From: JAVJQS01 sp040218815
GTDB taxonomy: Bacteria > Bacteroidota > Bacteroidia > Flavobacteriales_E > Vicingaceae
DNA: 64,000 nucleotides
Direction of reading: 5' to 3'
Assembly: GCA_040218815.1 (NCBI GenBank)
Contig: JAVJQS010000005.1
Span: 62,001 to 126,000 of the forward strand
The notes under the pieces are model-generated. The model worked only from the letters and a program-made list of their open reading frames with translations. It did not search any database and was not told where the DNA came from. Shown piece by piece: positions 49,742-59,766 of the stretch (position 1 is the stretch's first letter; every line of letters begins with the position of its first letter). Position numbers and translations under genes: made by a program.

Positions 49742-50995
49742 ATGAAGAAGATCAATTTATTAGTATTAATGGCCATTGCAAGTTTTACAAGTATGGCTCA
49801 AAACGAAGACAACGAATATAACTTAGTAATTAATCCAAGCTTTGAGGAGGTTGATGGTAAGCTAAGAGGGTCAGGCCAAATTATGCTCGCAGAACCTTGG
49901 AAATCAATGACAATGAATCCAGTTGACTTGTATTCAGCCGATGCGAAAGACGATAATTTTGGTGTTCCTGAAAATAAATATGGAAAGGAGAAAGCTAAAA
50001 CAGGTGAGAATTACGCTGGGGTATCTTTTTTTGGTTACAAAGGAAGATTGCCACGGACTTATTTGGGAACGCGGTTGAAGGAGCCTTTAAAAGCTGGAAA
50101 ACAATATTGCTTGAAATTTCATGTGAGCATGTCTGACATGTCTAAATATGCTGTAAATAACTTAGGAATGTATATCACGAAAGACTCATTAGAGGACATG
50201 AGTGATGGGAATTTATCATTTGAGCCACAAATCCAAAATTATTCCAATAAAATATTCGAAAAGCAATTTTTATGGGAGTCCATTTGTGGGGTATATAAGG
50301 CAGAAGGAGGCGAACAGTTTATTATTATAGGGAATTTTGCTTCAGATGAAGAAACACAGCAAGAGACAATCAGATTATCTCGTGAATTTTCAGGTCGCCA
50401 AATGTATGATGCGTATTATTTTATAGATGATGTTTCAGTAATTCCAACCGATAAAATTGAAAAGAAGGATTGCTCCTGTGATCAAATTGTTGGTGGTCAA
50501 ATGGAAGTAGAATATAAAACTTTTGGAACGGATGATAAAGAAAAGCCAGCGTCTAAAAAAACCTATATTTTGAATTCAGATGGCAGTAAGGCCGAAGAAA
50601 GTATAAAAAAGACCGGAGAGAAAGCAGCAGCTTCAGCAGAGGCTGGTGAGGCCGCAGGAACATCTAAGGAAGCTGTTTGGAAAATTGATAAGCAAGTTAT
50701 TTATTTTGATAAAGGAGAATATGAACCAAAAGCTGCTGAAGAGGAAAAGATTGATAAAATAGCGCAATACTTACAAGACAATCCAGCTGTAAAAATTTCG
50801 ATTCAAGGTCACATTGATAAATTTGAATCTGGTGTAAAGATATTAGGTAAACGTCGGGGCTTTTATTTGGAGAAGGCATTGAGAGATAGAGGTGTTAATC
50901 CAACTCAAATAGAATATTTTAGTGTAGAAGCGAACCAACCTATTTCAGAAACAGATCCTAGCAAAAATCAAAGAGCAACAATTAGTTTACAATAA
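49742..50995 (+). CDS. OmpA-family protein with N-terminal beta domain (1)
   Basis: A 417-residue envelope protein. Signal peptide MKKINLLVLMAIASFTSMAQ, then a jelly-roll/carbohydrate-binding-like domain (NLVINPSFEE through YYFIDDVSVIPTD, about 25-235), a linker with an Ala/Glu-rich stretch, and a C-terminal OmpA domain (about 320-417). The DAP-binding Asp is kept in IQGHIDKFESG and the Arg in LGKRRGFYLEKAL. It should bind peptidoglycan. It is the first gene of an operon with a paralogue 3 bp downstream and a CAP-domain protein. Confidence 0.85.
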   Translation: MKKINLLVLMAIASFTSMAQNEDNEYNLVINPSFEEVDGKLRGSGQIMLAEPWKSMTMNPVDLYSADAKDDNFGVPENKYGKEKAKTGENYAGVSFFGYKGRLPRTYLGTRLKEPLKAGKQYCLKFHVSMSDMSKYAVNNLGMYITKDSLEDMSDGNLSFEPQIQNYSNKIFEKQFLWESICGVYKAEGGEQFIIIGNFASDEETQQETIRLSREFSGRQMYDAYYFIDDVSVIPTDKIEKKDCSCDQIVGGQMEVEYKTFGTDDKEKPASKKTYILNSDGSKAEESIKKTGEKAAASAEAGEAAGTSKEAVWKIDKQVIYFDKGEYEPKAAEEEKIDKIAQYLQDNPAVKISIQGHIDKFESGVKILGKRRGFYLEKALRDRGVNPTQIEYFSVEANQPISETDPSKNQRATISLQ

Positions 50996-50998
50996 AAC

Positions 50999-52033
50999 AT
51001 GAAGTTTTTATTGAAAATAGCCACCTCGGTGGCTTTTTTTATTTTACCTCATTTAAGTTGGACCCAAAATTTAATTCCAAACCCTGGTTTTGAAAGCTTT
51101 TCAAGTTGTCCTGATGGATTTAGGCAACTAAATAAGGCGCATTTTTGGCAAGAAGCCAATGCTGGAACTCCAGAGCTATTTCACGACTGTGGTTTTACTG
51201 CAACTGAGAGGCCTTTTGAAGGAGAGGGTATGGCAGGTATTATTTTATTGTGCGACTACGACAATGGTGTAGAATACCTGCAAGTAGAATTATCAGACAG
51301 CTTAAGGAAGGGGCAATTGTACTGCTTTTCTTTTCAAATCAAATTGGAAGAAAACTCGCCTATTGCTATCAATAAAATTGGAGCATATTTTAGCAAAGAG
51401 CGTCTTTATTCTCCTAACTGGACTCCATTTCGAAAGTTTCCTCAAGTAGAAACAGCAGCCATCATTGGAGCAGAATCTAACGCATGGCAAAAGGTGGAGC
51501 AAAGCTTTGAAGCAAGAGGAGGTGAGCGCTTTATGACTTTTGGTAATTTTTTTGCCAGGCATTACTTAGAAGAAAAGCAAGTAAGGTCAAATATTGGTGA
51601 TTGGAGCACTTATTATTACTTAGATAATTTTGAATTACATGCAGTTGATGGTAAATGTGGAAAGAAATTTGAGATGAAACCACCTATTTTAAAAAGCGAA
51701 ATAGACTGGACTCATGTAGTTTATTTTGATGTCAATAAATTTACCATCAATGAAGCAGAACGTCTAAAACTAGAACAATTTATTAAGCAATTACCAGCTA
51801 GGTTATTTCAGCCAGTGAAAGTAGTAGGCCACACCGATTCGGACGCAGGGCTAGCATATAATCAGCAATTATCACAAAGTAGAGTTCAAACAGTAGTGAA
51901 ATTTTTAAATGCAAATGGTGTAAGAAATACTTACCTTAGTTGGCTCGGAGAGGAACAGCCAGTGAATAATAATTTATCTAAATCACAAAAAGCTTCCAAC
52001 AGAAGAGTTGAAATTATAATCGAAAGACCATGA
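50999..52033 (+). CDS. OmpA-family protein with N-terminal beta domain (2)
   Basis: A 344-residue paralogue of the preceding protein, shorter by the Ala/Glu linker. Signal peptide to about 23, then NLIPNPGFESFSSCPDGF, a pattern shared with many Bacteroidota OmpA proteins, and a beta domain ending YYYLDNFELHAVDGKCG. The OmpA domain has VVYFDVNKFTINEAE, VVGHTDSDAGLAYNQQLSQS and SNRRVEIIIERP, with both DAP-contact residues. It overlaps the CAP protein gene by 4 bases. Confidence 0.87.
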   Translation: MKFLLKIATSVAFFILPHLSWTQNLIPNPGFESFSSCPDGFRQLNKAHFWQEANAGTPELFHDCGFTATERPFEGEGMAGIILLCDYDNGVEYLQVELSDSLRKGQLYCFSFQIKLEENSPIAINKIGAYFSKERLYSPNWTPFRKFPQVETAAIIGAESNAWQKVEQSFEARGGERFMTFGNFFARHYLEEKQVRSNIGDWSTYYYLDNFELHAVDGKCGKKFEMKPPILKSEIDWTHVVYFDVNKFTINEAERLKLEQFIKQLPARLFQPVKVVGHTDSDAGLAYNQQLSQSRVQTVVKFLNANGVRNTYLSWLGEEQPVNNNLSKSQKASNRRVEIIIERP

Positions 52034-54348
52034 GAAAAGTTCTTTTTATTTCCATCATTTTGCTAACTCAATGTTTAACAGGCCAAAATCAATTTATTGA
52101 AGAAGAAGTCAACCAGTTGCTGGTAGAAGAAGTGAATAAGTTGCGTGAAGAAAAAGGACTGCCAGTTCTTATTCGAAATGAAGTTTTAGAGGCAGCAGCA
52201 TTTGATCAGGCTGAATATATTTTAGATTTAGGTAAAATCACTCACGAGCAAGATCAGTCTAAAAAGAAAGACCTAGTAGCTCGCTTACTATATTACGAAG
52301 GCAAGTTCGAACAAGCTGGCGAAAATGCAGCTATGGTCACTATTGGGTCGAAAGAGCAAGTGACACCAGGTGGTGAACGTTTAGAAATTAATACCAATTT
52401 GAAAGGGGTAAAAGCCGCCATAACTTCATGGCTGGATGAAGATGAAGGTAGATTAAATTTATTAGACCCTCAGTTTTATACCATTGGATCAGCTGTTGTA
52501 ATCGATGAAAATGAAGAATTGATAATGGTTGCCGTTCTAGCATCAAAACCTTATGTAGCTCCTCAAGGATATAAAGTTACTTCAAACTTGTACGGTATTA
52601 ATAGGTATGATAAAGAGGCCTGTGAAGACTTTTTAGAAAATTATTCCAGCTTACCTCAGTTATTTTCTGATGCATTAAAAGTTGAAAACGGAGAAGTATT
52701 TTTCGAATACCATAGTCTAGCTTTTGTTGAAGAGGTGCTAAGCAGCGGTGGAGATGCAATTGCTGTTGACATTGTTGAAGATAGACAGTTTGATTGTGGC
52801 AAAGGCAACCAACTTTACCCAACTGAAATTGCCGATGGATTTTTAATGATTCCTTCAAAAAAAGGAAAGTTAAATGCCTTCAACCTAGCGAAAGAAGAAG
52901 GTAAGGTGAAATTAAGTTTAGGAGAACTGCCGGGGTTTTATGATGCAAAAAGAGCTGAATTGAATGCCATTATCATTAAAGACAATCATTATTGCGAAAC
53001 TATTCCATTCAACCGCATTGAAACGAAAAATGTTAAAGGCTTTTATCAACCTTATGTTTTTGCCGGTATTCAAGATACTAATGTGTATAGTTGGAGAGAC
53101 TCTTCAGTGATTGAGTTTTCCCAAAATGGCAATTGGGAGCAAGAATTAAGAGATGCTTTTGAGCAGTTTAATCTACTAGACTACAATTATACAGCCATTG
53201 ATATTAATCAAACCATATCCCCGATTGCTGAGGCGATTCCAGAAGTGCGATTGCGACAACTTGTTAAAGAACTTAGTGGTACAGATATTTCTGTTTGGTT
53301 TAAAACCACAAAAGCTTGGTCCGAGTATCGAGCTTATGAAAAAGGGTCTTTTCACGAGCTGGAAACTAAGGGAATGGATTCGATAGCAAAAATCCCCTAC
53401 ATTGATTCTGTAGCTAAAGTAGATACAGCAATGAGTAATTTTTTATCGGGCTTAAATCGATTTGAATTAGTTGTTCAAGGAGAAGCTTCAGTAAGTAAAG
53501 AGATGTCAAATGCTGAAAAAATAAAAGTTGTTGAATTTTTAGCTGAACAAACAAAAATTCAACCCGCATTATTTTTACAAGTAGACTTAATAAAAGCGGT
53601 TCAAAAAGGCCAATTAAAAGAAGGTGATATTCCAATTACTGACCCAAAACAGAAAAAATTTACACTTCCTTTAATTAACAATCAGATAATCTTAGCTGCC
53701 TTAAGTGGTAAAAATAATTATGGCGGAAATTCATTTTATTTAGCTTTTCTAGAGTTGCACCTTATTGATAAGAAACAAGCTGAAATCAAATTTAACACTT
53801 ATGTATCGAATCTTCAGTATTGGGCAAAATCAATGAGAAATATCGATAATATAGATGCTTTTGAAGATTGGGAAGATCAATTTATTCGACTTAAAAATAC
53901 TGGAATACCGGATTCAGCCTTCGCCAAAGGGATGCTGAACTATTTTTTAATAGCTGCAGATTATTACTATGAAAAAGAAAAATTTGATAAACGCAAAAAG
54001 GCATTCGATGAAATAATGAAGTGGCAGGGAAAAGCTCAATTAAGCAAAAAAGAGGTATTGGATTTGGCTCAATACCTGTGTTTTCAAGATCAGTTTCCAA
54101 GAGCGATTGAACTTCTTAAACCATTTGCAGCTAAAGAATCAGTGGATAAAGATATTTTATTCTATTTCTTACAAATTGCTATTTATGACCAAGAGTTAGT
54201 GCCTCAAAAAAAATATTTTGAAACCCTTTTGAAAGCAGAAGAGTTATATCCTGATCAGTTTTGTAGTTTATTTTCCAAGCAAAAAATGGGCATGCAATTG
54301 CTAAAGCACAAAGAGGTTAAGACTATTTTCTGTGAGAAATGTAAGTAG
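52030..54348 (+). CDS. CAP (SCP/PR1) domain secreted protein
   Basis: A 772-residue secreted protein. A signal peptide (about 1-20) is followed by a CAP domain (about 25-180) with EEVNKLREEKGLPVLIRNEV, EAAAFDQAEYILDLGKITHE (the His of the CAP site) and GENAAM. The remaining 590 residues are not recognised; they include a helical, TPR-like C-terminal part (FDKRKKAFDEIMKWQGKAQL and later repeats). The role in the envelope is inferred only from co-transcription with two OmpA-family genes. Confidence 0.78.
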   Translation: MRKVLFISIILLTQCLTGQNQFIEEEVNQLLVEEVNKLREEKGLPVLIRNEVLEAAAFDQAEYILDLGKITHEQDQSKKKDLVARLLYYEGKFEQAGENAAMVTIGSKEQVTPGGERLEINTNLKGVKAAITSWLDEDEGRLNLLDPQFYTIGSAVVIDENEELIMVAVLASKPYVAPQGYKVTSNLYGINRYDKEACEDFLENYSSLPQLFSDALKVENGEVFFEYHSLAFVEEVLSSGGDAIAVDIVEDRQFDCGKGNQLYPTEIADGFLMIPSKKGKLNAFNLAKEEGKVKLSLGELPGFYDAKRAELNAIIIKDNHYCETIPFNRIETKNVKGFYQPYVFAGIQDTNVYSWRDSSVIEFSQNGNWEQELRDAFEQFNLLDYNYTAIDINQTISPIAEAIPEVRLRQLVKELSGTDISVWFKTTKAWSEYRAYEKGSFHELETKGMDSIAKIPYIDSVAKVDTAMSNFLSGLNRFELVVQGEASVSKEMSNAEKIKVVEFLAEQTKIQPALFLQVDLIKAVQKGQLKEGDIPITDPKQKKFTLPLINNQIILAALSGKNNYGGNSFYLAFLELHLIDKKQAEIKFNTYVSNLQYWAKSMRNIDNIDAFEDWEDQFIRLKNTGIPDSAFAKGMLNYFLIAADYYYEKEKFDKRKKAFDEIMKWQGKAQLSKKEVLDLAQYLCFQDQFPRAIELLKPFAAKESVDKDILFYFLQIAIYDQELVPQKKYFETLLKAEELYPDQFCSLFSKQKMGMQLLKHKEVKTIFCEKCK

Positions 54349-54372
54349 CGTTTTACTTTTAGTACAATAACT

Positions 54373-54380
54373 TATATTTA
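54373..54380 (+). promoter_or_regulatory. Possible -7 element before the MFS gene
   Basis: TATATTTA differs from TAnnTTTG in its last base and ends 6 bases before the ATG at 54386, close to the leaderless layout seen elsewhere in the window. Confidence 0.35.
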
Positions 54381-54385
54381 CCCCC

Positions 54386-55681
54386 ATGCTAGAAAAAGGG
54401 AATAAGAAAGTCATCAATGCATGGGTTTTTTACGATTGGGCAAATTCGGCTTATCCCTTGGTCATCACTACAGCTATATTCCCCATGTTTTACGAGGCGG
54501 TTACTAGCTCGATAGCTCCAGATGGAACAACTTCGGATATGGTCACTTTTTTTGGGAAACAGTTTCGAAATACTGAATTGTACTCCTATGTCGTTTCTCT
54601 TTCTTTTTTAATTGTTTCTTTTATATCACCCATTCTTTCAGGTATTGCAGACTATTCTGACAATAAAAAACGCTTTTTGCAATTTTTCTGTTATTTGGGA
54701 GCCTTGTCATGTGCATCGCTGTACTTTTTTGATGTAGAAGCATTGGAGAGAAGTATGCTATCTGTTTTGTTTGCTAGCGTGGGTTTTTGGGCAAGTTTGG
54801 TTTTTTATAATGCTTACTTACCTGAAATTGCAGAAGCCAGCCAACATGATAGAATTTCTGCAAGAGGTTATGCCATGGGGTACTTAGGGAGCTCACTACT
54901 ATTGATTGGGAATTTAATAGCCATAATGGGCTTTGACATGCCAGCCAAATGGGCATTCATTTCTGTTGCAATTTGGTGGGTTGGCTTTAGTCAAATTACC
55001 TATGCCAGATTACCTAATCGCACTTTTATTAAAAAACCAAAGACCAATAAATTTACAAAGGGCTGGTTAGAGCTTAAAAAAGTTTGGAAGCAACTTAAGA
55101 ACATGAAGGTGCTAAAGCGTTACTTGACTTCTTTTTTTATATATAGTATGGGGGTTCAAACGGTGATGTTAATGGCTACCCTTTTTGCCGCTAAAGAAAT
55201 CAACTGGGGTGATGATGGAGCAAAAACAGGCTTAATTGTTTCAGTTTTAATTATTCAATTTATAGCAATTGCAGGAGCCTATCTTTTTTCATGGATCTCC
55301 TCTATCATGGGAAACATATTTTCCCTTTCCATTACCTTATTAATTTGGATAGGGGTATGCATAGGAGCTTACTTTATTCATGAACCAATAGAGTTTTATA
55401 TTATCGCAGGGGTAGTTGGCTTGGTCATGGGAGGCATTCAGTCTCTTTCTCGCTCAACTTACTCCAAAATCTTACCTGAAACAACAGATCATGCCTCGTT
55501 TTTTAGCTTTTATGATGTATTAGAAAAACTTGGAATTGTCGTAGGAACCTTTGCTTATGGATACATTGAAGGTGTTACTGGAAGTATGCGCAATTCTATT
55601 ATTGCACTTATCGTATTTTTTGTATTGGGCATGTTACTGTTACTTAGAGTTCCAAAGAAGCAAGTTATTTCGAGCAATTAA
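54386..55681 (+). CDS. MFS transporter of the UMF1/Atg22-like family
   Basis: A 431-residue transporter with about 12 membrane helices. It begins KVINAWVFYDWANSAYPLVI, the D-W-A-N-S-A/x signature of the UMF1 subfamily, and has GIADYSDNKKRFLQ in the loop 2-3 position and GGIQSLSRSTYSKILPE in the second half. Substrates of bacterial UMF1 proteins are not established; the yeast relative exports amino acids from the vacuole. It lies upstream of lhgO in the same orientation, but that gene has its own promoter. Confidence 0.88.
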   Translation: MLEKGNKKVINAWVFYDWANSAYPLVITTAIFPMFYEAVTSSIAPDGTTSDMVTFFGKQFRNTELYSYVVSLSFLIVSFISPILSGIADYSDNKKRFLQFFCYLGALSCASLYFFDVEALERSMLSVLFASVGFWASLVFYNAYLPEIAEASQHDRISARGYAMGYLGSSLLLIGNLIAIMGFDMPAKWAFISVAIWWVGFSQITYARLPNRTFIKKPKTNKFTKGWLELKKVWKQLKNMKVLKRYLTSFFIYSMGVQTVMLMATLFAAKEINWGDDGAKTGLIVSVLIIQFIAIAGAYLFSWISSIMGNIFSLSITLLIWIGVCIGAYFIHEPIEFYIIAGVVGLVMGGIQSLSRSTYSKILPETTDHASFFSFYDVLEKLGIVVGTFAYGYIEGVTGSMRNSIIALIVFFVLGMLLLLRVPKKQVISSN

Positions 55682-55694
55682 AGGACTTTCATCG

Positions 55695-55702
55695 TAACTT
55701 TG
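55695..55702 (+). promoter_or_regulatory. Bacteroidota -7 element before lhgO
   Basis: TAACTTTG is an exact TAnnTTTG match. It covers the in-frame TTG at 55700, which therefore is unlikely to be translated as the lhgO start. Confidence 0.55.
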
Positions 55703-55720
55703 TCCCCAAAAATTATAGCT

Positions 55721-56950
55721 TTGGGTCAAGAAAAAATCGTTTACGATATTGCCATAATTGGTGGCGGAATAGTTGGTGCAGCAACGCTCTATCAATTGCA
55801 AAAACGTTTTCCTCAAAAGAAGATTTTGTTAATTGAAAAAGAAAATCATTTGGCAGCGCATCAGACTGGACATAATTCTGGCGTAATTCATTCAGGTTTG
55901 TATTACAAACCGGGCTCAAAAAAAGCCATAAACTGTGTCAAGGGCAGACGTGCTTTAGTAAAATTTTCCCAGGAATATAATGTGAAACACGAAGTTTGTG
56001 GGAAAGTTGTTGTTGCTAGTGACGAGTCAGAACTGCCATTTATGGATAAAATCTTTCAAAATGGATTGGAAAATGATACTGAAGGAATTGAAAAAATTAC
56101 TGGCGACCAGTTGAGAGAAATTGAGCCTGAATGTGCTGGAATTGCTGGAATTAGAGTGCCCTGCACAGGTATTATTGATTACGTTCAAGCTACTGAGCGG
56201 ATGGCAGACTTAGCCCTAGCCCTACAAAAAGATTCAAAGCTTGTGCTTGGGGAAACATTTAAAGACGCAATTGATGGCGCTAATGTGAGTGAACTTATTA
56301 CCGATAAGAACAACTATTCGGTGAAACATTTTATTTTTTGCGGGGGACTGCAGTCTGATCGACTGGCGCAGAAAGATGGGGTAGAATCAGATATGCAAAT
56401 TGTTGGCTTTCGAGGAGATTATTATGAGTTGACGGAGCAAGCTATTCATAAAGTGAAGCACCTTATTTATCCTGTTCCAAACCCGGATTTTCCATTTTTA
56501 GGAGTACATTTTACAAGAATGACCAATGGAGAAGTTGAATGTGGGCCAAATGCTGTGTTCACATTTAAACGAGAAGGCTATGGTAAAACCGACTTTGACC
56601 TTAAGGACACTGTTGATGCATTATCCTATAGTGGAACATGGAAATTATTTGCCAAGCATTGGAGGTTTGGCTTAGATGAGTATAAAAGAGCATTTAGTAA
56701 AAAGCTATTTTTAAACCGCTTACAAAAATTAATTCCTTCATTAACAATGGACGATATAAAACCGGGAAGAGCAGGAGTTCGCGCCATGGCTCTAGGTGAA
56801 GACGGCGAAATGATTGACGATTTTAGAATCGAGTATGGAAGGAATAGCATTCATGTATTAAATGCTCCTTCTCCAGCAGCAACTGCTTGTTTAGCTATTG
56901 GTGAAGATATTGCTGAAATGGCAGAGGAAAGGTTTAGACTCGCTAATTGA
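55721..56950 (+). CDS. lhgO: L-2-hydroxyglutarate oxidase
   Basis: A 409-residue FAD-dependent oxidoreductase of the DAO family. The FAD dinucleotide motif IIGGGIVGAATLYQL is followed by HQTGHNSGVIHSGLYYKPGS, diagnostic of LhgO/L2HGDH. IRVPCTGIIDYVQATERMA and the end GRAGVRAMALG with NAPSPAATACLAIGEDIAEM agree. It oxidises L-2-hydroxyglutarate, a side product of dehydrogenases, to 2-oxoglutarate, passing electrons to the membrane. The TTG at 55721 is the best start; there is no early ATG, and an upstream TTG lies in the promoter. Confidence 0.9.
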   Translation: MGQEKIVYDIAIIGGGIVGAATLYQLQKRFPQKKILLIEKENHLAAHQTGHNSGVIHSGLYYKPGSKKAINCVKGRRALVKFSQEYNVKHEVCGKVVVASDESELPFMDKIFQNGLENDTEGIEKITGDQLREIEPECAGIAGIRVPCTGIIDYVQATERMADLALALQKDSKLVLGETFKDAIDGANVSELITDKNNYSVKHFIFCGGLQSDRLAQKDGVESDMQIVGFRGDYYELTEQAIHKVKHLIYPVPNPDFPFLGVHFTRMTNGEVECGPNAVFTFKREGYGKTDFDLKDTVDALSYSGTWKLFAKHWRFGLDEYKRAFSKKLFLNRLQKLIPSLTMDDIKPGRAGVRAMALGEDGEMIDDFRIEYGRNSIHVLNAPSPAATACLAIGEDIAEMAEERFRLAN

Positions 56951-57322
56951 TACTGATAAATGAAAATTGATAATTGGACCTTAGAAAAGAAAAAATTAAA
57001 GATACCTAACCGCCAATTGATTAATGGAAAAAGGATGAAGGGGGATTAAGTTAATTGCGAATTGACTTCCAAATTTTGAAATGAATTGAGTAGAAGTAGA
57101 TTTTATACGGAATTAAATCTACCCGAATAAGCGAAATCATGTAGAAATTTTTAACGATTGAAAAGTATAAAAAAGTAACTTTTAGCAATAGAAAGGGAAA
57201 AAATAAATAAAATACAATAAATCTTGATTCCACTTTTAAGGATGACCCATTGTGGAATAGAACTATGAAATATCACAAATTAATAATTCTAAACTCTACA
57301 CTTCTAACTCCAAATTAAATAA
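56951..57322. other. Spacer with heptad-family remnants
   Basis: This 372-bp gap has no gene. At its start, 56952-56980, are GATAATTG/GATAAATG-type units like the tail of array 1. At its end, 57286-57316, are units that are the reverse complement of the GAGTTAG family (pieces CTAAACTCTACACTTCTAAC and CCAAATTAAAT), running up to 6 bases before the next ATG. The middle is AT-rich and shows no structure. Confidence 0.5.
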
Positions 57323-58792
57323 ATGAGCCCGATACTTATCGCTTGCATTGTTGCTACCTATTTTCTTTTTTTAATTTTCATTAGCAAAATCACAGCTAAA
57401 GGTGCCGATAACAATTCATTTTTCATTGGCAATAGAAACTCTCCTTGGTTTTTGGTGGCTTTTGGTATGATTGGAACATCACTTTCTGGAGTAACCTTTA
57501 TTTCTGTTCCAGGTTGGGTTGGAGATAGCCAATTTTCTTATTTACAAATGGTGCTGGGTTATTTCTTGGGCTATATTGTTGTGGCCAATGTCCTAATGCC
57601 CTTATATTACCGTTTAAACCTAACTTCAATATACACTTATCTCGAACAACGTTTTGGATTTTGGTCTTACAAAACAGGTGCTTTTTATTTTCTTCTTTCG
57701 CGTACAATTGGTGCTGCCTTTAGGTTATATCTTGTTGCTAATGTACTGCAAATTGCCATTTTCGATAGTTGGGGTGTTCCTTATTACCTAACTGTGGCCA
57801 TTACGATTCTATTAATATGGGTATATACTTTCAAAGGGGGAATTAAAACAATCGTGTGGACTGATTCCCTGCAAACATTATTTATGTTATTGGCTGTTGG
57901 AGTGACCATTTACCAAATTGGTGACCAATTGGACTTATCTTTCGGTGGTATGGCAGATTTGATTTACCAGAGTGATTACTCCAATACCTTCTTTTTCGAT
58001 GATTGGAGAGGCGGTAAATTCTTTTGGAAGCAATTTTTAAGCGGAGCATTCATAACCATAGTAATGACTGGTTTGGATCAAGATATGATGCAAAAAAACT
58101 TAAGTTGTAGGAACTTGAAAGAAGCTAAATGGAACATGTTTACATTGAGTGGAGTACTTATTTTAGTAAATCTATTTTTTCTGAGTCTAGGAGCTTTACT
58201 TTATATCTATGCTCAAAAATCTGGAATTGAAATCCCTGAAAGGGCAGATGATTTTTTCCCTGAAGTTGCCCTTAGTGGTCAATTGGGAATAGCCGCAGCT
58301 ATCTTTTTTATATTGGGATTAATTGCTGCAGCATATTCTAGTGCAGATTCTGCTTTAACTGCACTTACTACCTCAGTTTGTATAGATTTTTTAGAGGTAG
58401 ACAAAAAACCGGAAGAGCAAGGAGTTCGCTTACGGAAAAGGGTGCATGTGCTTATGTCGATAGTTTTGTTTGTAGTGATTTTACTATTCAGTCTTATTAG
58501 TGATGAAAGTGTAATTAGCAGTTTATTTAAGGCAGCTGGCTATACTTATGGCCCATTGCTAGGCTTGTATGCTTTTGGTTTGATTCACAAGTATGTTGTA
58601 AAGGATAATTATGTTCCTATCCTTTGTTTTGTATGCCCAATAATAACCTATATCATTAACTACAATTCTGTGACCTTGTTAAATGGCTATCAATTCGGAT
58701 TCGAAATCATTATTCTAAATGGATTACTTACCTATATTTGTTTGCACTTCTTAAGAGTTAGAAGTTATGAATCAGAAGTAGTAAAAAATTAA
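57323..58792 (+). CDS. Sodium:solute symporter (SSS family)
   Basis: A 489-residue transporter with 12-13 membrane helices and the LeuT fold. The signature regions are FFIGNRNSPWFLVAFGMIGT (with TLSGVTF-type GTSLSGVTFISVPG), the long YTFKGGIKTIVWTDSLQTLF and the Na+-site helix FILGLIAAAYSSADSALTAL. The substrate is unknown (proline, sugars, sialic acid or others). The final codons (LRVRSYESEVVKN) are written in five heptad-repeat units (58753-58787), so the C-terminal tail was probably altered by the repeat. Confidence 0.88.
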   Translation: MSPILIACIVATYFLFLIFISKITAKGADNNSFFIGNRNSPWFLVAFGMIGTSLSGVTFISVPGWVGDSQFSYLQMVLGYFLGYIVVANVLMPLYYRLNLTSIYTYLEQRFGFWSYKTGAFYFLLSRTIGAAFRLYLVANVLQIAIFDSWGVPYYLTVAITILLIWVYTFKGGIKTIVWTDSLQTLFMLLAVGVTIYQIGDQLDLSFGGMADLIYQSDYSNTFFFDDWRGGKFFWKQFLSGAFITIVMTGLDQDMMQKNLSCRNLKEAKWNMFTLSGVLILVNLFFLSLGALLYIYAQKSGIEIPERADDFFPEVALSGQLGIAAAIFFILGLIAAAYSSADSALTALTTSVCIDFLEVDKKPEEQGVRLRKRVHVLMSIVLFVVILLFSLISDESVISSLFKAAGYTYGPLLGLYAFGLIHKYVVKDNYVPILCFVCPIITYIINYNSVTLLNGYQFGFEIIILNGLLTYICLHFLRVRSYESEVVKN

Positions 58793-58851
58793 TTACTAAT
58801 TAGTTAGATTAGACTTAGTTTTTTTAATTTAGGGCAATAATTTAATCAAGA

Positions 58852-59751
58852 ATGAAAAAACTATTTCAACCAGTTCTAACTCTTGGACTTTTGTTTTCTT
58901 TGGCATGCGGCGAACCAACGAGCCAACATGAAGAAGACTCAACTTCAAAACAAGATTCACTCAAGGAAGCAGCCGCTGCGCCTCAGCTTGAACAGCGCGA
59001 CAAAGCTTATTATCCGATACCATCACCTGAGCAGATGTTTCGGTTTATTAGTGATGCAGGACTTGAGTATTCCAAATCATTAGTGAATAATCCAGCTGTT
59101 GCTTCAGAATATGTCAGTCCCTCAAAGAAGGCATTAAATTTTGGAGTTTACACTGCTGATTTAGCTTATGCTGCAGCATACCAAGATATAGGGTTAACCT
59201 TAGAACTTTACAAAGTGGTTAAGCGCCTAGGTGCTGAAATGAACATAGCCGAAATGATGACTTCAGAAATGATGGAAAAAATGCAAGCTAACATGCAAAA
59301 GCCCGATTCTTTAGAAGCCATTGCTAGTGATTCATATTATCAAGCGGTAGACTACTTAGAGTCTAATGAGCAAAATGGTAAATTGGCTTTAATGTCTTTA
59401 GGGGGCTGGATTGAGAGCTTGTACATTACATTAAACTCAATTGAAAAAGTGAAAGCTGATTCACCGACGGTACAGCGGGTAGCAGACCAAAAAATTACTT
59501 TTGGAAATTTATATACCTACTTAAAGAAAAACGAAGAAGAAACTGGGGTTCAAGAAGCAATAGAAGACATTAAAGACATTCGTTCTGTTTTTGCAAGCTT
59601 ATTAGAAGAAAAGACGGCATCAAGCTCCTCTTCTAAACAAGGAAATAAGATGGTATTTGGTAAAGGGAGTAAAATTAATATGAATGAAGCTCAATTTGCT
59701 GCCCTAAAGAAATCTATTAATGCCTATAGAGCTAAAATAACTTCTAACTAG
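58852..59751 (+). CDS. Putative lipoprotein of unknown function
   Basis: A 299-residue exported lipoprotein. The signal ends at the lipobox LFSLACGE, with Cys about 19, then an acidic Ser/Glu/Gln-rich tether of about 30 residues. The rest is mainly helical and is not recognised, apart from a segment YYPIPSPEQMFRFISDAGLE found in a group of Bacteroidota lipoproteins (from memory). Followed 15 bp later by a second secreted protein gene, it probably forms a two-gene unit. No enzymatic motif is seen. Confidence 0.75.
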   Translation: MKKLFQPVLTLGLLFSLACGEPTSQHEEDSTSKQDSLKEAAAAPQLEQRDKAYYPIPSPEQMFRFISDAGLEYSKSLVNNPAVASEYVSPSKKALNFGVYTADLAYAAAYQDIGLTLELYKVVKRLGAEMNIAEMMTSEMMEKMQANMQKPDSLEAIASDSYYQAVDYLESNEQNGKLALMSLGGWIESLYITLNSIEKVKADSPTVQRVADQKITFGNLYTYLKKNEEETGVQEAIEDIKDIRSVFASLLEEKTASSSSSKQGNKMVFGKGSKINMNEAQFAALKKSINAYRAKITSN

Positions 59752-59766
59752 TTAAAGATGAGGATT

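Noticed and set aside
55700..55720. TTG at 55700 as the start of lhgO
   Set aside because: The TTG lies inside an exact TAACTTTG promoter element, so it would be upstream of the transcription start.
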